A stretch of 64,000 nt of DNA from contig CP064981.1 of NCBI GenBank assembly GCA_016699555.1, positions 620,001 to 684,000 of the forward strand, written 5' to 3'. This stretch comes from Candidatus Iainarchaeum sp. (GTDB lineage: Archaea > Iainarchaeota > Iainarchaeia > Iainarchaeales > VGJJ01). Both the position numbers and the translations under genes were made by a program. Under the pieces are notes generated by a model. The model had not been told where the DNA came from. It ran no database searches and saw only the letters and a program-made list of their open reading frames with translations. The stretch's first letter is position 1. Each line of letters starts with the position of its first letter. Positions 25,901 through 34,123 of the stretch are shown here, piece by piece.

Positions 25901-28413
25901 TGCATACGTTCGTGCGCCACAACAAGGTGTATGGGCAGTACATCAGCAATGAGGCGAATGACAACGGCAGCCTTGCGTTCACGCTGCAGTCCAATGGATT
26001 GGCGGGAGACAAATACGTCACGCTACAAGTCCAAGACTATGTGCGCCCTGCCGGGGCATTGCCTCCGATGAAAATCGTCGCGGTAATCGATGCCTCGCCC
26101 AGCTTCCAGAGCTATTACTCGACGGCTTGCGCCACCATCAACGCCCTGCGCAACAACCTCAAGAATACCCTTTATCCCAACCAAGCCGAAACCATGATCG
26201 AAACGCGCATCTATTATTTGGGAGCGAATGTTCCGGGTGTGGTAGCAGGAGGGTGCTCGCTCAATAACCAACCACAAATTCCCAATTCCACGGTGCAGTT
26301 CTTAGGGAACACGTGGGCGCTCGGGGCAGCACATCCCTATAGCGCGACAACGGATTCCTACAACGAAGCCTGGGGCAATGGTATCACGCAAGCCCTCAAC
26401 CAATTCGCGCTCACCAATTCCACGACCAATATGCTGCTGCTCTTCACGGACTCGGACCCCACCGGAAGCGAAAACACCGCCGGAGGAACCAGTTATTGGC
26501 GCTTCGATGAGAGTGCGATCGCCAACGACACCGTCACGCTCATGAACCAGAGCAACACGCACGGGTTTGCATTCTATGGGATTCCCGAAACCAATTCCAT
26601 GAGCCAAGTCACTCCCACCAATCAGGCGGACGTCATCGATGTCCTTGACACGTGGGCAACGGGAACGAATGGTTTCGTGGAAGCGCTGGAATCACAATCC
26701 ATGAACCACGTGAATGTCACCCAACGCATGCTGCGCTCGCTCTATGGCACGCAGACGCAGGAGTTCAGCGTGAAGGTAGTGGGTCCCTCCACCGGTCCTG
26801 GGGGAAACAACCAAGCCAATCTCTGTTATGGCGCAGGCAATCTCATCGGCACCACTAACGCCGTGGCCGTGCCAAACGTTTCCTTCGAATGGCGATTCCA
26901 GGACTTGGCCGCGGACGCATGCAATGCCGATAATGCGAATGGCGTTTACTGCGATGCCGTGCAGTTCACGATTGCGCTCTACAAGAAGCTCAATACGCTC
27001 CATTCCAACGCGACAGCCGGCAACCTGTCACAGGTCCCAACGCTCACGCAATTCCAAGCCCATTTGATCCAGGATGGGTATACGGAGGACTTGAATAGGG
27101 ACTTTTTGGCCGCCTATGCTTCCGGGGGAGCGCTCAATAATGTGCTGCAGTGGTTCGTCGGCGCCGCAGGGAGCGATGTCAACTTCTCGCGCTATGCCCA
27201 AGAGGGACGCCTCACATTCACTATTGCGGGCACGCCCGCAGGGCAATTAGCCCTTCCCAGCAGCGGAACGTATGATGTCCAACTCTCCTTCGAGTGGGAT
27301 AACCCCCAGGCACCCTATGTTTTCTTCACCCCCAACGGAGACCCCGTCGCGCGCGTGAACGTGACGCTCACGAAAGTGCCTAACTCGGAGCAAGGACTCG
27401 ATAGCCCGCTCTATTTCCTCCCATTCGATGGGATGGTGGGATACGATCCCGCTACGAATACCTTCCAACGCGAAGGATATGGATTGGATTATGTAGGAGA
27501 CTTGGTCCCGGTCAAGCTCGGGAATAGCTCCAATGAGGTCACGCAAACCTTCCCCAATACGCAAAGCGGAAATGCATTTGGGGTGCTGACGACGAGCAAC
27601 CAAGGGACGTTTGCCCAAACCAACCTCTATCGCCGCGGGAAGCTATTGTCGATAGACCGCGGTGCGGGGACGCTCACATATAGTCCTTCGAATGCCACTC
27701 CCGTATGGACGCGCTTCATCCCCATCAACAATGTGTTGCAGAACAACTTCTACTGGGTCAAGGAAACCCCACTCGGCGGGGGAAGTGCCGCTTTCGTGAA
27801 CGCGCCCGCGAATACGACTTCGTTGAACGCATGGAAAGCCTTCGCCTCCACTTCCACGATCGCCAACCCCGGCAATGCGGCCACGCCCTACTGCGCTTCG
27901 CTCACGGGAACGTTGCTCCCCAATTCCATCAATGATGCAACCGCCAGCAGTTATGGGCCCAACAACCATTGCAATCTCGTCTCCACCACGGGCTTACTTC
28001 CATCACAGGCATTCGGGTTTAGCTATACCAATCAGCCTTCCTCGGGACAGCTCGCGTATCGCAGCGTGTTCTATACACCCGTACAGAATGCCTATCAGCT
28101 CGGCGCGGCATGCAACAATGCATCGCAGCAGGGAGAATTCCACACGCCATTAGGATTGGTAGGACAAGCAGGCAGCCCATTGGACTACTCCACGCAGACG
28201 AATTGGGGCAACGTCGCAGGGCCGAGCATCAGTCCCTCCAGCATGAGCATGGCACGCATCTTCAACCTGGTGCAGAATGGATTCTTGTGCGTCAGCAGTA
28301 ACGCCCAACAACTCGACGTGTTCTGGAACGAAGGACGCTTGTTGCAGGAATTGCAGAATAGTTATGGGAATCCGGCTAATTTCCCACTAGCCAATGCGTG
28401 TGAGAATCCCTAA
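22903..28413 (+). CDS. Giant surface protein, C-terminal part with PA14-like and vWA domains
   Basis: Coherent coding continues from about 22760; the first ATG in this frame is 22903, giving 1836 aa. Long beta-rich, Asn/Ser/Thr-rich chain with many N-x-S/T sites. Two successive modules (about 24.8-25.2 kb and 25.3-25.65 kb) share the pattern LPAGVHQIRVVVNDG..DDFITIAFNG and LPAGLHRLYITLNDTGGPEELHLKF, resembling PA14-like lectin domains. At about 26.07 kb, KIVAVIDASPSFQ has the D-x-S-x-S metal site of a von Willebrand A domain, with LLLFTDSDPTG further on. No C-terminal anchor, so anchoring is N-terminal. Likely an adhesin or surface-layer-associated protein. Confidence 0.78.
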   Translation: MIPGSIFTLPAALQPTGSIQGMNLELMRIWNVATPLTLAQSLQPGVSYLVEYRLTVPLANTSPIRAHMRVGSESLNGPENTSSAQDEIEIDDVTTLYGVPELSPNFQPSPQDPFVTLPPLQNGSAKVANVNFGNIAGGSQYQYFTWVTVKPTAVSGQEVHFRFQAKDNANLITPLHIQTYTVGQPLPQNLYGFSFYLKRVGTSASVQITENGSTSLINQNIYQLDYTLTNLSTTTYNASSNVQLQFSQNVSVLQLGGTSPPISTTAIQVPVASFTPGQVVNGTVYLQANVPNNGSLANGTITAELLNVNGSTTQRRRTLSFSVAAAATLSVNVSPSSLTPGIVENLSVGIASAATSTPVQGTITLTLTDPTNPSVNTLVANTPLLSNPNGLTIIPVGAFAAGQSVQLGISVPDHVPYSTLLPVGAPLSGAQQFGCVTISNNPLSLAQGSGGQFSISTQNCAEPINIRLRGTSGANVNTIPSFGVLPNALPANGGVQAISVQSPSTVLGQFPVYVDAKFASQSSFVEISEVKVLVQGLANNCFALTSTGNGLYEYTLAAQGSNSALTANGAVTNNCHVYVKDVTLPQFQLANEPTLLVQSAAQNNAFLFTPITAAWSAQVNANGYAVVGGGSPAPIIGDANKWMEKYTPSSGKVRYHFINDTTANMQSDGLTGDSGNGTWEYTTWYSLQNPITVTASLNANQNGYAYLDGAASPFISETGNSSGSASASVTLPAGVHQIRVVVNDGSGDDFITIAFNGLKLSQVVDQMAMSATSVGGTASGASPNSWLYTTPGTTTPTLLTDTIALYPSANLSQGDWLFETFYYLSQPKTFSLLHLKSDNLARLYLDNATGSNYLIQDNTGTGNGANGFSTISNLTLPAGLHRLYITLNDTGGPEELHLKFTDAGVEKSLAQVVDFMTGYPDQFVFSIAPPPIPPISPTTASDNGSGTIIPSTASPVVLSTLSSAFQNIQNGGIAESAIPNSTSFVSSLSLQDVPASATDVHTFVRHNKVYGQYISNEANDNGSLAFTLQSNGLAGDKYVTLQVQDYVRPAGALPPMKIVAVIDASPSFQSYYSTACATINALRNNLKNTLYPNQAETMIETRIYYLGANVPGVVAGGCSLNNQPQIPNSTVQFLGNTWALGAAHPYSATTDSYNEAWGNGITQALNQFALTNSTTNMLLLFTDSDPTGSENTAGGTSYWRFDESAIANDTVTLMNQSNTHGFAFYGIPETNSMSQVTPTNQADVIDVLDTWATGTNGFVEALESQSMNHVNVTQRMLRSLYGTQTQEFSVKVVGPSTGPGGNNQANLCYGAGNLIGTTNAVAVPNVSFEWRFQDLAADACNADNANGVYCDAVQFTIALYKKLNTLHSNATAGNLSQVPTLTQFQAHLIQDGYTEDLNRDFLAAYASGGALNNVLQWFVGAAGSDVNFSRYAQEGRLTFTIAGTPAGQLALPSSGTYDVQLSFEWDNPQAPYVFFTPNGDPVARVNVTLTKVPNSEQGLDSPLYFLPFDGMVGYDPATNTFQREGYGLDYVGDLVPVKLGNSSNEVTQTFPNTQSGNAFGVLTTSNQGTFAQTNLYRRGKLLSIDRGAGTLTYSPSNATPVWTRFIPINNVLQNNFYWVKETPLGGGSAAFVNAPANTTSLNAWKAFASTSTIANPGNAATPYCASLTGTLLPNSINDATASSYGPNNHCNLVSTTGLLPSQAFGFSYTNQPSSGQLAYRSVFYTPVQNAYQLGAACNNASQQGEFHTPLGLVGQAGSPLDYSTQTNWGNVAGPSISPSSMSMARIFNLVQNGFLCVSSNAQQLDVFWNEGRLLQELQNSYGNPANFPLANACENP

Positions 28414-28435
28414 CGTATACAAGAAAGAGAAATAA

Positions 28436-28454
28436 GGGGGGAGAAATCCTCCCC
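28436..28454. terminator. G/C-rich hairpin between convergent genes
   Basis: Imperfect stem GGGGGGA..TCCTCCCC followed by A-runs/T-runs on either strand, in the 56 nt between the convergent giant gene and PAC2 gene. Probably ends both transcripts. Confidence 0.45.
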
Positions 28455-28469
28455 AAAAATATCATTTCT

Positions 28470-29276
28470 TCAGGCGTAATACTGGGGATGCTTCTCATCC
28501 AACTTATCTTCGCTCTGCTGTGTGGCCTGGACTTGCTTGAGCTGCTCGATGATCTCTTTTTCGGTCTTCTTGGCCTGCTCCAGCAAGGGATCCACTTTCA
28601 GGTTCAATTTCAACAGCTTATTGAGGCGCTTGATGAGTTCGGCAGCGGCTTTGTAGTCCGCACCGATGCTGACCGTCCCAAGCAATGAGAACGCCACCAC
28701 ATCGCTATTCTTCAAGTGCAAGAGGATAAGAGCAGTAATTCCGGTGGTAATGCCATCGTTGATCATTTCCACATCCAAGTCCTTGAATGAGGCCTTGCTC
28801 TTTTCGTTGGCGGCAATGGCATAGACTCTCATGTCATTCTTTTGACCGGTTTGAATTCCTGCCAATGAAATCACGCGCGTGAATTCATTCTGGAGGATCC
28901 ACTGCGTCACGACTTGAGAGACGCGCGGGACATAGGGGCGAGGGATGACTTGTTCGGAAATGAGGACGGCGATCTTTTGCGTATCATTCACGAAAATGCG
29001 CGAGGGAAAGATGGGGACTCCATCGTGGATGCGGATAATAGGCATGAACAGATCCGAGTGCAAATGCGCGACCTCGCGGAACTTCAGGTTTTCGACCAAA
29101 TATTTTCCAGCAATCGTTCCCGCAAGTCCCATGCCGGGGAAGCCTTCGATGAGGGTGTAGCCTTTCCAGTTTATGTGCTCCAATTCCACAAAGCGGATCA
29201 TGGGATCGCGGATGACCGCTTTGGGGGTAGGCATGGATGTGGGGGCGGATTTCGAAGAAGGTTTTGCAGCAGGCAT
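28470..29276 (-). CDS. PAC2-family protein (proteasome assembly chaperone-like)
   Basis: 268 aa. After a Ser/Pro/Lys-rich N-terminal 25 residues comes the PAC2 domain with the typical TLIEGFPGMGLAGTIAGKYL and the GITTGITALILLH segment; the last 60 residues form a helix with coiled-coil character (LLEQAKKTEKEIIEQLKQ). Archaeal PAC2 proteins (PbaA/PbaB type) are related to eukaryotic proteasome assembly chaperones, though their clients vary. ATG 29276 sits 24-30 nt from a TTTTAAA box. A shorter start at ATG M26 (MIRFVELEH) would keep the whole domain. Confidence 0.92.
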   Translation of the reverse strand: MPAAKPSSKSAPTSMPTPKAVIRDPMIRFVELEHINWKGYTLIEGFPGMGLAGTIAGKYLVENLKFREVAHLHSDLFMPIIRIHDGVPIFPSRIFVNDTQKIAVLISEQVIPRPYVPRVSQVVTQWILQNEFTRVISLAGIQTGQKNDMRVYAIAANEKSKASFKDLDVEMINDGITTGITALILLHLKNSDVVAFSLLGTVSIGADYKAAAELIKRLNKLLKLNLKVDPLLEQAKKTEKEIIEQLKQVQATQQSEDKLDEKHPQYYA

Positions 29277-29299
29277 ATGCGCAAAACAGGTTTTGGGGG

Positions 29300-29306
29300 T
29301 TTAAAA
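29300..29306 (-). promoter_or_regulatory. TATA box of the PAC2 gene
   Basis: TTTTAAA on the minus strand 24-30 nt upstream of the ATG at 29276. Confidence 0.5.
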
Positions 29307-29338
29307 TGGTAAGGGGTTTATGTTGCATCCCATTTCCT

Positions 29339-30247
29339 TCAGCCATGCATCCACCATCTCCCTAGGAAGTAAGCGAATTGCGCGAGGGGGATGAGCACTA
29401 CCACATACACGCTCATCTTCCAGCGCGCATTCTCCTGCAATCCCACGAATGCCCCTGCGAGCGCGGCATAGAGGAATAAGTATCCCTGGATGGCCAACAG
29501 CGCGGCATGGAATAACTCCTGGTGCGACGCCGCATTATCCAACACCAAATTGAATGGTAATTTCTCCACCACTCCCACCATGACCCCCAACAACACCGGG
29601 ACCAAAATCCCTCCCGCCAGCAAGAGCGTGTATTTTTCCACCAAGAGCGTGGCATGGCGCTCCTGGGAATGCGCGTGGTGCAACAACAAGTCATGCGCCA
29701 TCCCCGCGAGCGCCCCTTGGATGGGGATGCCGCTCAGATAGCCCCTGCGCAGGATCTGCATGCTTCGCTTGGCGGTGAGAGAGTCCATTCCCTCGGAAAA
29801 TTTATCCAATGCACTGCTCACATCTCCATTTTTTTGGATCAATTGATGCACGCGCGCCCATTCTTCTCGTATCGGGTTTGGGGTGGAGGTCGTCAATAGC
29901 GCGAGGGCTTGCTCATAGCTCGTGTGCGCGGGAAAGGAAGCGAACAATATCAGCGAATCCGGAAGCTGTTTTTCTATTTTCCGGATGCGCCGCTCGAATG
30001 CCAATTCTTGGAATAGGATGTTCAACAAGAAAGGGATGAATCCCACTCCCAACACCACTCCGATCCAGAAAACCGAAGCAGGTTTGAAATGCAAATAAGC
30101 GCTCCACGCGATGAGGAAGAATGAAGCGCCCTCGATGACGCTCGAACGCACCAGCGCACGAAGTCCTTTCTTCATCCCATTCCGCGTGCAGCGGAAATCG
30201 AGTTCATCGGCGTAGCGGTGGAGGTCAGCGATGTAGGAGTGAGTCAT
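29339..30247 (-). CDS. TadC/FlaJ-like pilus assembly membrane protein
   Basis: 302 aa, type II secretion F-domain family. Two N-terminal membrane segments (SSVIEGASFFLIAWSAYL; FWIGVVLGVGFIPFLL), a cytoplasmic helical block with KIEKQLPDSLILFASF and SYEQALALL as in the T2SSF domain, and three C-terminal membrane segments. It is the third gene of an ATPase-TadB-TadC operon on the minus strand, 9 nt after the stop of the second gene. It would form part of the inner-membrane platform turned by the ATPase to assemble the pilins encoded at 10.8-13.4 kb and 61.4 kb. Confidence 0.85.
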   Translation of the reverse strand: MTHSYIADLHRYADELDFRCTRNGMKKGLRALVRSSVIEGASFFLIAWSAYLHFKPASVFWIGVVLGVGFIPFLLNILFQELAFERRIRKIEKQLPDSLILFASFPAHTSYEQALALLTTSTPNPIREEWARVHQLIQKNGDVSSALDKFSEGMDSLTAKRSMQILRRGYLSGIPIQGALAGMAHDLLLHHAHSQERHATLLVEKYTLLLAGGILVPVLLGVMVGVVEKLPFNLVLDNAASHQELFHAALLAIQGYLFLYAALAGAFVGLQENARWKMSVYVVVLIPLAQFAYFLGRWWMHG

Positions 30248-30256
30248 AAATCCCTC

Positions 30257-30877
30257 CTATACGCGTGCGCGCACGAAATAGGGGGTTTGCATCCACAAGA
30301 TCCCTAATACGATCGCATCCAGCAAGGGGAATCCAATGAGTGCGATGGACAAAATATCTCCCGCACTCAAGCTCAATTCCAAAAAACTGCTCCCGATGCT
30401 CACGAATGCCAAGAACATGGCGGGTACGAGAGCGGAAACGCCGATGAACACCAATGAGAGCAATGCCAAGCGCGAACCATAGGCCTTCAGCTCCGCCTGT
30501 TGTTGGATGCGCAAATCCTCTTGCATGCGGCGCAGCCCTTCAATCCCTTGGGGGGTCGTCCCTTGCTTCGAGAGATGGATCAAGAGCATGATGACGCGTC
30601 CGAGCGCAGTGCTCTGCGCATACGCGTTCACGCGCAACAGGCTTTCTTCCAAGCTCATGCCCTGGGACTCAAAGCGCTCCAGCGCTTGCGTGAGTTCACC
30701 CTGCAGGGGTGCAGGCGTATACGCTGCCGCATGGCGGAGGGCCCATTCCATCTTCTGCTTCCACTCGAGCTCCATCAGCAGTAAAGAAAGGAATGCATCC
30801 ATTCCCGATTCCAGTTGCTGCGCATACATGCGTCGCTTCCAATTCGCGATCGCATCCGTGATGGGATTCCACCGCAC
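30257..30877 (-). CDS. TadB/FlaJ-like pilus assembly membrane protein
   Basis: 206 aa from GTG 30877, one base after the ATPase stop and preceded by GAGGGGA. An ATG at 30931 inside the ATPase gene would add 18 residues and cannot be excluded. A T2SSF-type cytoplasmic helical region (MDAFLSLLLMELEWKQKMEWAL, then QGMSLEESLLRVNAYAQSTALG) is followed by three membrane segments near the C-terminus. Shorter than full FlaJ; together with the gene at 29339 it makes the two-protein TadB/TadC-like arrangement. Confidence 0.8.
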   Translation of the reverse strand: MRWNPITDAIANWKRRMYAQQLESGMDAFLSLLLMELEWKQKMEWALRHAAAYTPAPLQGELTQALERFESQGMSLEESLLRVNAYAQSTALGRVIMLLIHLSKQGTTPQGIEGLRRMQEDLRIQQQAELKAYGSRLALLSLVFIGVSALVPAMFLAFVSIGSSFLELSLSAGDILSIALIGFPLLDAIVLGILWMQTPYFVRARV

Positions 30878-30878
30878 T

Positions 30879-32249
30879 TCAATCCCCTCGCGCGCTGATA
30901 GGAGCGGTTGGTTTTTTTGCTTGCAACGCATGCGTGAGCTGCTGCCAGTGCTCGTTGAAAGGGGAATGCGGATAATTCCACTCCCACTTTTGGCAAATGA
31001 GTTGGCTTTTGTTCTTGGGAAGGAGTTGCTGCGCAGCGGTATCCCACAAAAAGATGGGGTTGAGTTTGAGCTTTCCTTGTTTGGTGGGAATGATCTCATT
31101 GATTTCGCAGATGGCGCGCATTTCTTTGATGGAATGGTCCGCTTGGTGTTGGGTCCAGCGCTTTTGGGTCACGATGAGGTTCAACCATCCCAAGTCCTGC
31201 TCCAGAATACCAAACTGTCGCAAGCGAGCGAGTGCTTCCGCGGCGGAATATCCATGGAAGGTGGCATAGGTTCCTTTTCCTTGTCCCGCGAGCACGCTTT
31301 CCATGAACGCTTTGGCTTCCTCCGGGAAACGAATCTCTCCCACTACGACGCGATCCGGTCGCATGCGGAGGGTTTCGCGGATGAGCTCGGCCATTTCGAG
31401 TTTGGCGCTCGAAGAGGGGGTGAGGCGTATTTGGTGGGGTTGCGCGAGCTGCAATTCAGGCGTCTCCTCCACGAGGATGAAACGCTCATGCGCGGGCAAG
31501 CAGCTGAGAAGTACGTTGAGTGAAGTGGTCTTTCCGCTGCCCGTGTTTCCGATGAGCAGCAGATTGGCATCCGCTTGCATGGCCAGTTGCAAAAAAGCAA
31601 ACGGACGAGGAGCGATCACGCTTGTGCGCATGAACGTGGTCGCGTCCGTCGTGCGGAATACGAACTTGCGGATGGTCAGTTCGATCGCGTGCACGCATAC
31701 TGGAGGCATGCTCGCGTGGAGGCGCGATCCATCGTGCAGGCGTGCATTCAGCGTGGGCGTTGCATGGCTCAAGCGCTTTCCCGCATGCAATGCAAGGCGG
31801 TTGATTTGGGTGATGAGTGGGGCTGCGTCCGTGAAATAGAGAGGAGTGTCCCTCCATCCTTCTCCTGCCACCCACACACGAACGGGAAAGGTTTCTCCTA
31901 TTCCCGCGATGGCAATCTCTTCGAGCGTGGGGTCCTGCAAGAGGATCTGGAGAATCCCTCCCGGGAGCGTATGCCATTCCAGCACGCGCATGAGCTCACA
32001 TTCTTGTTCGCGCTCGATGAGCAAATGGTTTTGTGTGCAGTAGTCGCGGATGATTTGTTGCAGCTGCGTGGGGTGGAAAGAGGATTCGGGGATGGTTTCA
32101 ATATGTGCGAGGATGCGCTGCACGAGAAGGGTTTCCGCATGCGAGAGTCGTGGGAGTTGGGCGGGGGAGATGGGGTATGCGTTGCTTGCGTGCGGAATCC
32201 AATCCCATCCTAATGGAGAGGTGAATGCGCGCTCGGGGGAGGGGTGCAT
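30879..32249 (-). CDS. TadA/FlaI/GspE-type pilus assembly ATPase
   Basis: 456 aa. The N-terminal 150 residues resemble the archaeal/Tad N-domain (LEEIAIAGIGETFPVRVWV). The ATPase core has Walker A LLIGNTGSGKTTSLNVLL (about residue 235), the Asp/Glu boxes, Walker B LRMRPDRVVVGEIRFPEE (about 295), and the His box ATFHGYSAAEALARL. Hexameric cytoplasmic motor powering pilin insertion. First gene of the operon with the TadB- and TadC-like genes. Lacks the tetra-Cys zinc domain of bacterial GspE, as expected for the TadA/FlaI branch. Confidence 0.94.
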   Translation of the reverse strand: MHPSPERAFTSPLGWDWIPHASNAYPISPAQLPRLSHAETLLVQRILAHIETIPESSFHPTQLQQIIRDYCTQNHLLIEREQECELMRVLEWHTLPGGILQILLQDPTLEEIAIAGIGETFPVRVWVAGEGWRDTPLYFTDAAPLITQINRLALHAGKRLSHATPTLNARLHDGSRLHASMPPVCVHAIELTIRKFVFRTTDATTFMRTSVIAPRPFAFLQLAMQADANLLLIGNTGSGKTTSLNVLLSCLPAHERFILVEETPELQLAQPHQIRLTPSSSAKLEMAELIRETLRMRPDRVVVGEIRFPEEAKAFMESVLAGQGKGTYATFHGYSAAEALARLRQFGILEQDLGWLNLIVTQKRWTQHQADHSIKEMRAICEINEIIPTKQGKLKLNPIFLWDTAAQQLLPKNKSQLICQKWEWNYPHSPFNEHWQQLTHALQAKKPTAPISARGD

Positions 32250-32332
32250 GCCCTTGCATGGAGGGGAATGGGTTTTATTCTTAGGGAGAATTTCAGAAAG
32301 AGATTATGTAGTATTTATGGGGTGGGTGCGCG

Positions 32333-32491
32333 TCAGCGCCCCATATACTTGTCTTTGCACTTTTCATCGCAGAAACCGATATAGTAAAAGTGATCCTTGA
32401 CCGCGCCTAATCTGTTCCCGCACGCCATGCAACTTTTCTCACTGGGTCCTTTTGCGCGATACGATGCGCTGGGACGATAGCCATAGTCCAT
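32333..32491 (-). CDS. Small zinc-ribbon-like protein
   Basis: 52 aa, too short for most gene callers. Contains SCMACGN (C-x2-C) and IGFCDEKCKDKY (C-x3-C) 17 residues apart, a pattern that fits a small zinc-binding treble-clef or TRASH/MYM-like ribbon. ATG at 32491 has AGGGGTG at good spacing upstream; stop TGA at 32333. Basic and Tyr-rich otherwise. It lies between the pilus ATPase gene and the DUF192 gene, all on the minus strand. Family not assigned. Confidence 0.75.
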   Translation of the reverse strand: MDYGYRPSASYRAKGPSEKSCMACGNRLGAVKDHFYYIGFCDEKCKDKYMGR

Positions 32492-32564
32492 ACACAAACA
32501 CCCCTGTTTACGTGCTACTACTACGCGCTTGTTCTATTTAAGCCATCAATCCATCTCAGCAGCG

Positions 32565-32930
32565 TTATGTCCAACGGATGGGCGTGTGGAGCGTGATGTG
32601 GTGCTTGGCGATCGTGCCCGCGGGCAACTCCACAATATACGCCGCATCCTTTTTGGGGGTATAATTGAGCGTCCAGGGAGGAAGACTCTCTACTGCATCC
32701 ACGACCTGCTGCCTCGCATCCAAAAAAAGCACATCAATGGGGAAGCGCATGAAGAGCATGTGGATGCTGGCGTTGATCTTTCCGGGTGTATGCAAGTGGA
32801 ACACAAGCGCATAGTCATATGACCCGGGAGACACACCCATTAACCCCATGAACCGCTGCCCAAACGTCCGTGCGTGCTTGACTTGGCGCAAATGGAACTG
32901 CTCGCCGATGCGCTGGATCAGGCGGGGCAT
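32565..32930 (-). CDS. DUF192 family protein
   Basis: 121 aa. Matches the DUF192 pattern: ARTFGQRFMGLMGVSPGSYDYALVF, then SIHMLFMRFPIDVLFLDARQQVVDA, PPWTLNYTP and YIVELPAGTI. The fold is a small beta-barrel; DUF192 genes are widespread in archaea and bacteria without known biochemical role. Here no signal peptide is present. Starts 2 nt after the stop of the coiled-coil gene at 32932, so the two form an operon. Confidence 0.9.
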   Translation of the reverse strand: MPRLIQRIGEQFHLRQVKHARTFGQRFMGLMGVSPGSYDYALVFHLHTPGKINASIHMLFMRFPIDVLFLDARQQVVDAVESLPPWTLNYTPKKDAAYIVELPAGTIAKHHITLHTPIRWT

Positions 32931-32931
32931 C

Positions 32932-33237
32932 CTATGGCTCCTTGGCGAGCACTTTCTTTGGCGAAGGGCGGTCTTGCAATAGCTCTAACGCGGGCACGCG
33001 CAATTCCTCGAGTGCCGTTGCCAACTCTTGGGGGGAGTGCGTATCCATGGCAGTAGCCGGGAGCGCAGGCGATGCAGTGGAAGGGTGCTCGAGCATGTGC
33101 AATTTTTGCTTGATTTCCTTTATTTCGGCCAGCTTGCGCCGTAACTCCTCCAATAGGCGCTGGCGTTCATCCTTGGAAAGAGGCTTTTCCTCGGAGGCGG
33201 AATACAGGTGAAAAACGGGGATTTCTTCAAGCGGCAT
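32932..33237 (-). CDS. Small coiled-coil hypothetical protein
   Basis: About 101 aa from ATG 33237 (MPLEEIPVF); an ATG three codons upstream (33246) is also possible. Residues about 20-52 (SKDERQRLLEELRRKLAEI and on) form a strong amphipathic coiled coil, followed by a Pro/Ala linker and a second helix (PQELATALEELRVPALELL). Operon with DUF192. Family unknown. Confidence 0.65.
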   Translation of the reverse strand: MPLEEIPVFHLYSASEEKPLSKDERQRLLEELRRKLAEIKEIKQKLHMLEHPSTASPALPATAMDTHSPQELATALEELRVPALELLQDRPSPKKVLAKEP

Positions 33238-33325
33238 AGCGGCCAACCCCTCAGGGACAGCAGGGAAAGACGGGATTAGCCTTTAAATATTGCCCCCCTT
33301 ATTCCTGTATCCACTATCTTGTGAA

Positions 33326-34033
33326 ATGAGCTATATGTCATTAAACTCCATCGCATTCATCCCCGACGGCAACCGCCGCTTTGCCGCTGCGCACAATCTC
33401 TCCCTCTTTGACGCCTATCGGCTGGGCACGCAGAAGAGCTGGGAGGTCATGGATTGGATGGTCAAGTATCCCCACATCAGGGTCGGGACATTCTACACGC
33501 TATCCCTCGAAAACATCACCCGTTCCTCGGCCGAACTCCATGTGCTATTCAAGATTTTCGAGAACGAGGCGGATAAGATCCTCGAAAAAGAAATCTACAA
33601 GACCCACGACCTCGCGATCAACTTCCTCGGACGCATCGAGAAATTCCCCCAACACTTGCAGGAAAAGATGCAAAAAATACAGGATGTCTCCAAGGATTAT
33701 GGAAAGCGCGTGATCAATGTCGCGATCGGCTACAACGGACGCGCCGAGATCATCGACGCAGCCAAGAAGTTTGCGCTTGCGGTGAAAGAGAATCCGACGA
33801 AGTTGAATGAGTTGAATGAAGAGACATTCAAGCAATACCTCTACAACGACTTCGCTGATCCGGATATGATCGTGCGCACGGGTTACACGCAACGCCTTTC
33901 GGGTTTCTTGACCTATCAGAGCGTGTACTCGGAATTATATTTCTTGGATAAATATTGGCCTGAATTTTCTGCGGAAGATTTAGATGTGGCCGTGGAAGAG
34001 TTCAACGCCCGCACGCGCCGTTTCGGGAAATGA
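33326..34033 (+). CDS. uppS: Cis-prenyltransferase (polyprenyl diphosphate synthase)
   Basis: 235 aa from ATG 33326. UppS-family signatures: SIAFIPDGNRRFAA near the start (catalytic Asp and Arg), FYTLSLENITRS (where bacteria have FSTENW), VINVAIGYNGRAEI, DPDMIVRTGYTQRLSGFLTYQS (RTxG..R(L/I)SxF) and SELYFLDKYWPEFS. Makes the long cis-polyprenyl diphosphate that becomes the dolichol-type glycan carrier in archaea. That links it to the DPM-like and GT-C-like enzymes at 5.6-7.5 kb. A TATA-like CTTTAAATATTG at 33281-33291 lies upstream. Confidence 0.94.
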   Translation: MSYMSLNSIAFIPDGNRRFAAAHNLSLFDAYRLGTQKSWEVMDWMVKYPHIRVGTFYTLSLENITRSSAELHVLFKIFENEADKILEKEIYKTHDLAINFLGRIEKFPQHLQEKMQKIQDVSKDYGKRVINVAIGYNGRAEIIDAAKKFALAVKENPTKLNELNEETFKQYLYNDFADPDMIVRTGYTQRLSGFLTYQSVYSELYFLDKYWPEFSAEDLDVAVEEFNARTRRFGK

Positions 34034-34123
34034 ACCGCTCTCATTTCGCCTTTTTTTCGTTGAATAACGTTTTGCCAGTGTGAGGATTTATATCCTGACA
34101 TTGGCTGCAGGGTATAAGGTGAT

